Virus record (IMG/VR): IMGVR_UViG_3300043410_001024
Location: 35,682 to 99,681 of that record
Source: a virus
Strand: one strand, 5' to 3'
Length of the DNA: 64,000 bases
Part shown: piece after piece, positions 60,569 through 64,000 of the stretch
How positions within the stretch are numbered: position 1 is the first letter of the stretch
How the letters are laid out: each line of letters starts with the position of its first letter
Program-made: the position numbers and the translations under genes
Notes under the pieces: model-generated
What the model was told of the DNA's origin: nothing
The model's database searches: none
The model's input: the letters and a program-made list of their open reading frames with translations, nothing else

Positions 60569-63500
60569 TGGCTGACAGCATCAATCCAAATGCAAATAAC
60601 ATCATCGGTGCAGGTTTTTTACCAAAAATATACCAAACTGAAAGTAATAAAAAGTTTCTACAATCAACTATAGATCAATTATTACAACCAGGAACCGTTA
60701 AGAAAGTTAATGGATATATTGGGCGACAAAATGCCAAGGCATCGACTAGTGATGATATTTTTATTTCAGCGGCAGATGTTACAAGACAAAATTATCAATT
60801 AGAACCGGGCTTTGTTGTAAAAGATACCAGTAATAATATCACATTTTTAAAAGATTACCAAGATTATATCAACCAACTTCAAGTATTTGGTGCAAATGTT
60901 TCAAACCATGAAAGATTGAATACACAAGAGTTTTATAGTTGGAATCCACATATAGATTGGGATAAATTTGTCAATTTTCAAAATTATTATTGGCTACCAG
61001 ATGGTCCAGATATTATTGTGGTTAGAGGACACGAGTTAAATACGGTCACGGAAATGTCGGTGTCGTTGGTAGCTAATTCTGGTAGTAATGTATATGTTTT
61101 CACACCAGATGGAATTACAAGTAATCCAGTGTTGACATTATATAGAGGCCAAACTTATGTAATAAATGTTGATAGCCCAAACAATCCATTTAGTGTAAAA
61201 ACTGAGCGGGTTACTGGTCCATATTCAAGATATTATTCAGATACATTTGATAATGCTGGCATTGAATCTGGACAATTAATTTTTCCAGTCCCATTGGATG
61301 CGCCTGACATATTGTATTACCAAAGTGAGACAGATGTTGATATTGGTGGTGTTATTCATATTTTAGATATTACTGAAAATACAGAGATGGATGTTGCAAA
61401 ATCCATCATCGGTAAGAAATCATATGTATTAAGTGACGGAACCGCTTTTAGTAATGGAATGAAAGTTACGTTTGAAGGAAATATTACTCCAGTAGAGTAT
61501 GCATCTGGTTCATTCTATGTTGAAGGTGTTGGGTCATCTATTAAATTAATTTCTTCTGACATACTTGAGGTGGTTGGGTCGTATACGACCGCTGAAAACA
61601 TATTGTTTGATTCTATACCATTTGACTCAAAACCATTTGCAGATGCGACCTCGTATGCGGGTACACCTGATTATATTGTAATTAACCGTTCTAGCGATGA
61701 CCATAACTATTGGACTAGATATAACCGTTGGGTGCATAAGGATGTAATTGCAAAAAGTGCAAGTAGAAATGGAAAAGTTTCTGTTGAGGATCAATCCGCC
61801 CGTGCGATTCGTCCTATTATTGAGTTTGATGCTAATTTAAAGTTATATAATTTTGGTACTAGCGCAATCCAAGATATTAACATGATTGATACATCAACAA
61901 CCGATGTATTTTCCACGATTGAAGGTGCGTATGGATACAATGTTGATGGTATCCAATTGGCAAATGGCCATAGAATTTTATTCACAGCGGATACTGATAA
62001 GTTAGTACATAATAAAATTTACCAAGTTGAGTTTGTGGATGTATTGCATGAAACCGCAACTCGTACTATTAACACTTACGCAACGAGTACTATCTCAGAT
62101 GGTGATTTAGTTGTGGTTGAAACATCTGAAAATATGATTTTATGGCAACGTATCGTATTTTCTGGCGAAGGGATTGGTAATATCATCCCAGAAAAAGAAT
62201 ATTTTGTGTCATCAATTGTTGATTTAAACACCATTACTATTTCTGAAAAAATAAACACCCCATCGGTTGTTCAACGTAATGATACTGGAAATATGACAGT
62301 TAATGCTGTTTATAGAAAGACATCGCGTCAGATACATTTGAATGAGGTTGCCACTCCAGTTATCAATCAAGTTACGTTAATAAAAGATGGTATCAAGAAT
62401 AAAGGGAAAATGGTATGGTATAATGGTTCAGAATGGGTATTTACACAGGAAAAAACCCATGTGAATCAACCACCGATGTTTGATATCGTTGACGAATTAG
62501 GTATCTCATATGGTGATACCACCAGTTATGTTGCTAGTTCATTTGAAGGTACCAAATTATTTTCATATAAAGTCGGGTCTGGAGCGAATGATACGGTATT
62601 GGGATTCCCGTTGGCGTATAAAAATATTAACAATATTGGTGATATTGTTTTTAATTTTGATTTAGTTACCGATAGTTTTCAATATAATTCACCCACTGTA
62701 AAAACCAAATATACTGATATTGGATTTTTAGTAAAAACAGAGAATAATTCAACCAATTATGTAAATGGTTGGATTAAAAATACTGTTGATATGGTTCAAG
62801 GTGTAGTTAGAATATACAAAAATGCGGAGGTTTCGACCACTGTTGATAGTATTATTACTGATAGATTGTATACGATATATGATTATGTTGATACTGATTT
62901 TTCTGACGCTGGTATTTGGTATTCTGACAACCGAGCTATGTTCATTGGTACTGCCGGTAAGCTTACCGGGTCTGGTATTGTAATACATAATGATTACGTA
63001 TTAGATATGTTTGATGATATCACAATGTTATCTGATTTACGTATCAAAGTATTTGTAAATGGTATATGGATTGCTGATTCTAATTGGACGACTTATGATT
63101 TGCATATGTATAAAGTTGTTAGAATTAACTATGCGTTATCACCAACCGATGTGGTTACGATACGCGCGTACACACAGCAACCGACGAATAGTAAAGGGTT
63201 CTATGAAATCCCAAATAATTTGCAAAATAACCCATTAAACGAAGTTTTAGTTGATTTTACACTTGGTGAAGTAATCGATCACGTAGGGTCTATTGTTCAG
63301 AATATTCAAAATTTTACCGGTATATATCCAGGTGTCAGTAATTTACGAGATGCGGGTAATGTATCATCGTTAGGTACCAAATTTGTACAACATAGTGGCC
63401 CATTTGGATTGTCATTATATCATATTACAACCGAAGTTAATAATATCATTCGAGCTATTGAAAAGAGTCGTGATGATTATGTAAAGTTTAAAAAATTATT

Positions 63501-64000
63501 CATGACAGTCGCAGAAACACTAGGTGTTGAAACTGACCCAGCCAAAATGGTTGATTTAATTTTACAAAAAATTAACAAAGATAAACAAAAGTCGTCACCT
63601 TATTATTTTAGTGATATGGTTCCGTATGGGGCAAAAGTAAAACGTGATTTCACAGTAATCGATGTACGTAACACATTATTCCCATTACTTACTGATTTTA
63701 ATTTATCATCATTGTCAAATAAGGCGGTTGGTGTATATAGAAATGGTGTTCAATTGTTGCGCGAGCATGACTATGAATTTAGTACTGGTGGTTTTGTTAA
63801 CATATTTACACCATTGGTATTAGATGATGTTATAACAATTTATGAATATGACAGTACAGATGGGTGTTATATCCCAGAAACCCCTGCTAAATTAGGTATT
63901 TTACCAGACTATGACCCTAAAATTTACTTGGATACAACATATGTAACACCAAGAACAATGATTCAAGGGCATGATGGAAGCTTAGTCTTAGCATACGGTG
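60568..64000 (+). CDS. Giant baseplate-region protein in the gp7 position (partial)
   Basis: At least 1144 codons, open to the window end. Begins MADSINPNANNIIGAGFLPK, then IYQTESNKKFLQSTIDQLLQ and FYSWNPHIDWDKFVNFQNYYW. From memory, this FLPKxYQTxxNKKFLxSTIDQL start is typical of very large structural proteins after gp6 in cyanophage- and pelagiphage-type myoviruses. Long stretches have beta repeats, with helical parts near IIRAIEKSRDDYVKFKKLF. T4 gp7 (1032 residues) stands in the same place, but sequence identity with it cannot be judged. Start overlaps the gp6 stop (TAATG). Confidence 0.8.
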   Translation, partial: MADSINPNANNIIGAGFLPKIYQTESNKKFLQSTIDQLLQPGTVKKVNGYIGRQNAKASTSDDIFISAADVTRQNYQLEPGFVVKDTSNNITFLKDYQDYINQLQVFGANVSNHERLNTQEFYSWNPHIDWDKFVNFQNYYWLPDGPDIIVVRGHELNTVTEMSVSLVANSGSNVYVFTPDGITSNPVLTLYRGQTYVINVDSPNNPFSVKTERVTGPYSRYYSDTFDNAGIESGQLIFPVPLDAPDILYYQSETDVDIGGVIHILDITENTEMDVAKSIIGKKSYVLSDGTAFSNGMKVTFEGNITPVEYASGSFYVEGVGSSIKLISSDILEVVGSYTTAENILFDSIPFDSKPFADATSYAGTPDYIVINRSSDDHNYWTRYNRWVHKDVIAKSASRNGKVSVEDQSARAIRPIIEFDANLKLYNFGTSAIQDINMIDTSTTDVFSTIEGAYGYNVDGIQLANGHRILFTADTDKLVHNKIYQVEFVDVLHETATRTINTYATSTISDGDLVVVETSENMILWQRIVFSGEGIGNIIPEKEYFVSSIVDLNTITISEKINTPSVVQRNDTGNMTVNAVYRKTSRQIHLNEVATPVINQVTLIKDGIKNKGKMVWYNGSEWVFTQEKTHVNQPPMFDIVDELGISYGDTTSYVASSFEGTKLFSYKVGSGANDTVLGFPLAYKNINNIGDIVFNFDLVTDSFQYNSPTVKTKYTDIGFLVKTENNSTNYVNGWIKNTVDMVQGVVRIYKNAEVSTTVDSIITDRLYTIYDYVDTDFSDAGIWYSDNRAMFIGTAGKLTGSGIVIHNDYVLDMFDDITMLSDLRIKVFVNGIWIADSNWTTYDLHMYKVVRINYALSPTDVVTIRAYTQQPTNSKGFYEIPNNLQNNPLNEVLVDFTLGEVIDHVGSIVQNIQNFTGIYPGVSNLRDAGNVSSLGTKFVQHSGPFGLSLYHITTEVNNIIRAIEKSRDDYVKFKKLFMTVAETLGVETDPAKMVDLILQKINKDKQKSSPYYFSDMVPYGAKVKRDFTVIDVRNTLFPLLTDFNLSSLSNKAVGVYRNGVQLLREHDYEFSTGGFVNIFTPLVLDDVITIYEYDSTDGCYIPETPAKLGILPDYDPKIYLDTTYVTPRTMIQGHDGSLVLAYG

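Overview
The window is a 64 kb piece of an AT-rich T4-like myovirus genome (tailed phage, contractile tail). The evidence is a recognisable set of T4-type virion and control genes: gp15, gp20, gp21, gp22, gp23, gp26, a gp51-type frame, gp46, gp47, gp48, gp53, gp5, gp25, gp6 and the late sigma factor gp55. Late promoters of the TATAAATA type are scattered between virion genes, and three consensus sigma-70 promoters (TTGACA, 17 bp, TATAAT) precede early-type genes, so the host is probably a bacterium with ordinary housekeeping sigma-70. The divergent gene content (389-residue capsid protein, giant modular fibres, gp5 without lysozyme) points to an environmental relative of the cyanophage/pelagiphage type rather than a close T4 relative. 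I saw no tRNA, CRISPR array or integrase.

Layout. 1-2.14 kb (+): end of an unrecognised gene, the gp15-like tail completion protein with an odd split ribosome-binding site, and a Nudix hydrolase closed by a bidirectional terminator. 2.17-33.2 kb (-): a very long fibre/adhesin region with a 1164-aa virion protein, three small repeat fibres, a glycine-rich adhesin with a possible partner protein, a 1030-aa protein, two paralogous 2.1-kilo-residue fibres, two paralogous ~600-aa fibres and several small ~110-aa companions. 33.2-45.2 kb (mostly -): head cluster (decoration candidate, gp23, gp22, gp21, acidic core protein, small conserved protein, gp20), then a tape-measure-like protein, with gp26 and a -1-frame gp51-like extension on the opposite strand, and a probable internal head protein. 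45.2-47.8 kb: a small gene, a ~700 nt non-coding stretch rich in RNA-like structure, a GIY-YIG homing endonuclease and a small early gene. 47.8-51.5 kb (-): gp46, gp47 and gp55. 51.6-64 kb (+): baseplate cluster gp48-like, gp53, hub protein, gp5, gp25, gp6 and the start of a giant protein in the gp7 position.

How it works together. The consensus early promoters can drive the 116-aa gene, gp47-gp46 and gp55; gp55 would then direct host RNA polymerase to TATAAATA-type promoters for capsid, tail, baseplate and fibre genes. gp21 would cleave gp22, gp23, the acidic core protein and the internal protein at visible L/I-x-E sites. The most unusual signals are regulatory: a -1 slippery heptamer joining gp26 to a second frame; a hairpin-split Shine-Dalgarno with an ATT start for gp15; two genes whose ribosome sites are hidden in hairpins that contain a late promoter; two promoters that would start transcription at the ATG itself (leaderless mRNA); and a pseudoknotted non-coding segment next to the homing endonuclease.
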